From Desmospora activa DSM 45169 (lineage in GTDB: Bacteria > Bacillota > Bacilli > Thermoactinomycetales > DSM-45169): a DNA stretch of 64,000 nucleotides. The position numbers were made by a program, and so were the translations under genes. This document shows positions 62,908-64,000 of this stretch, piece by piece. Location: contig NZ_PZZP01000001.1 of the NCBI RefSeq assembly GCF_003046315.1, forward strand, positions 682,001 to 746,000. Direction: 5' to 3'. Within the stretch, counting starts at the first letter, position 1. Every line of letters starts with the position of its first letter. Under the pieces are notes generated by a model. That model worked only from the letters and a program-made list of their open reading frames with translations. It was not told the DNA's origin and did not search any database.

Positions 62908-62930
62908 GCCCCCCTTATGGGGGCTTTTTC
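62908..62930 (+). terminator. Terminator between cvpA-like gene and polX
   Basis: GCCCCC/GGGGGC arms with a five-base loop are followed by TTTTT. It lies in the 217-base gap before polX, which otherwise shows no gene I can support. Confidence 0.8.
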
Positions 62931-62979
62931 CTTTGCCGGGGTATCCTGATGAAGAAGAGTACATGAGGAGCGAATGTCG

Positions 62980-64000
62980 ATGATCAGTGTCCATGTTGCC
63001 GTCGTACTGAAGCAATTGGCGGATATGATGGAACTCAAAGGTGAAAATCCTTTTAAAGTAAACGCCTATCGGCGGGCGGCCCGGGCGGTGGAAAATAGCC
63101 GTACACCCCTTGATTCATTGAAGGGGCCGGAGGAATTACCCGGTATTGGAAAGGGAACGGCTGCGGTTATTCGTGAGATTATGACGACAGGCCGATCAGA
63201 ACAATTGGAGAAGATAAAAAGCCAATTACCATCGGGTTTGCCGGAGCTTTTAACTATTCCCGGGCTAGGGCCCAAGTCGATTCATGTATTGTACCGGGAA
63301 TTGGGCATTACCGGTGTGGATGAGTTGCAGCAGGCGGTAGAAGCCGGGCGTGTTCGCCATTTGTCTGGGTTTGGTGAAAAAAAGGAGCGCAATCTGGCGG
63401 AAGGGATTCGCCAGCGAAATAAACGGCCACAACGCATCTTGCTGGTACAGGCATTACCCTTGGCGGAACGATTGCAGGAGAGAATTGAGAAAATCCCGCA
63501 TGTAAAGCGGGTTGAGCCAGCAGGAAGTTTGCGGCGGAGAAAAGAGACGGTAAAAGATCTCGATTTTGTGGTGGCGACGGAGCAGCCCCGGCAAGTGGCG
63601 GAAGCGATTACAGCCATCCCGGAAGTTACCAAAGTCGTCAACCATGGTGAAACCAAGGTAAGCATCCTTATCGAGATGGAACTAGTAATCCCGGTGGATA
63701 TCCGTTTGGTCCGTCCGCAGCAATTTGTATCTGCTCTTCATCATTTTACCGGTTCCAAAGAGCACAATGTCCGCATTCGTCAACGGGCGAAAGAGTTGGG
63801 TTGGAAGGTGAGTGAGTATGGCATCCATGAACCCGCAACAGACCGAGATTTTACTTTTCAGGATGAGCAAGAGATGTTTGTTAAGCTGGGACTCCCCTAT
63901 ATGGAGCCGGAGATACGGGAGGATCGGGGCGAAATGGATGTGCCAGCGGAACGGTTGCCGCGGTTGTTGCAGCGAAACGAGTATCGCGGCGATCTTCATC
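62980..64000 (+). CDS. polX: DNA polymerase X family protein (5' part, cut by window edge)
   Basis: The first 340 residues of a bacterial PolX (B. subtilis YshC), a base-excision-repair polymerase with 3'-5' exonuclease. Two helix-hairpin-helix motifs (LPGIGKGTAAVI, IPGLGPKSIHVL) and the nucleotidyl-transferase site GSLRRRKETVKDLDFVV are visible; the C-terminal PHP nuclease domain lies beyond the window. The ATG at 62980 is 9 bases after AGGAG; an ATG at 62974 is too close to it. Confidence 0.94.
   Translation, partial: MISVHVAVVLKQLADMMELKGENPFKVNAYRRAARAVENSRTPLDSLKGPEELPGIGKGTAAVIREIMTTGRSEQLEKIKSQLPSGLPELLTIPGLGPKSIHVLYRELGITGVDELQQAVEAGRVRHLSGFGEKKERNLAEGIRQRNKRPQRILLVQALPLAERLQERIEKIPHVKRVEPAGSLRRRKETVKDLDFVVATEQPRQVAEAITAIPEVTKVVNHGETKVSILIEMELVIPVDIRLVRPQQFVSALHHFTGSKEHNVRIRQRAKELGWKVSEYGIHEPATDRDFTFQDEQEMFVKLGLPYMEPEIREDRGEMDVPAERLPRLLQRNEYRGDLH

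Noticed and set aside
62759-62983. Plus-strand open frame after the cvpA-like gene
   Set aside because: It contains the terminator at 62908-62930, shows no ribosome site and no protein-like composition.

Overview
The window looks like a piece of chromosome from an endospore-forming, low-to-medium GC Gram-positive bacterium (Bacillota, Bacillales). The sporulation-linked genes are a complete GerA-type germinant receptor operon, SspI, YtaF, YtxC and YjcZ/GerT-like small proteins. There are also four T-box leaders and two gene orders known from Bacillus: polA-mutM-ytaF-coaE-gapB-nrdR-dnaB-dnaI-ytxC-thrS-infC-rpmI-rplT and sspI-ysgA-pheS-pheT-zapA-cvpA-polX. The moderately high GC and many GTG/TTG starts would fit Thermoactinomycetaceae; that family-level guess is inference only.

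Layout. 1-5.4 kb: high-affinity phosphate uptake (pstS-pstC-pstA-pstB-pstB2-phoU) behind a PhoP-box-like promoter. 5.4-8.4 kb: proline synthesis (proBA) behind a proline T-box. 8.5-15.3 kb: an orphan membrane protein and an oligopeptide ABC transporter in the order D-F-A-B-C of the Bacillus app operon. 15.5-19.7 kb: germinant receptor A-C-D-B. 19.7-35.9 kb: conserved DNA replication/repair and translation block, with a Phe-Gly-Leu tRNA cluster and a YdjM-like membrane protein placed between dnaI and ytxC, a threonine T-box before thrS, and an AUU-started infC. 35.9-39.2 kb (minus strand): multidrug MFS pump with a MarR regulator, and a frameshifted bile-acid:Na+ symporter-family gene. 39.4-47.9 kb: branched-chain amino acid synthesis (ilvD; ilvB-ilvN-ilvC-leuA-leuB). 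48-51.6 kb: VOC protein/WYL regulator divergent pair, an MFS-like protein and a PfpI protein. 51.6-53.6 kb: an AT-richer patchwork of mobile-element debris (IS605-like end, IS3 relic, group II intron remnant) around two orphan genes for a secreted and a tiny membrane protein. 53.6-55.4 kb (minus): TPP-riboswitch-controlled thiD and thiE. 55.5-64 kb: small spore-associated genes, KtrA-type K+ channel regulator, then pheST (Phe T-box), zapA, cvpA and the 5' part of polX, cut by the window edge.

The most striking element is the ilvB leader (41.1-41.75 kb). One strong promoter is followed by a ykkC-family aptamer of the subtype whose upstream-of-ilv members sense ppGpp, with its own terminator-like hairpin, and then by a complete leucine T-box (specifier CTC) with a second terminator. 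This is a natural two-input RNA switch that would read starvation alarmone and uncharged tRNA-Leu in series. Other observations worth checking are the class C group II intron remnant sitting directly behind a terminator, the imperfect ~80-nt inverted repeat shared by two intergenic regions 17 kb apart, an unassigned structured leader before the ydjM-like gene, and several perfect palindromes upstream of operons.
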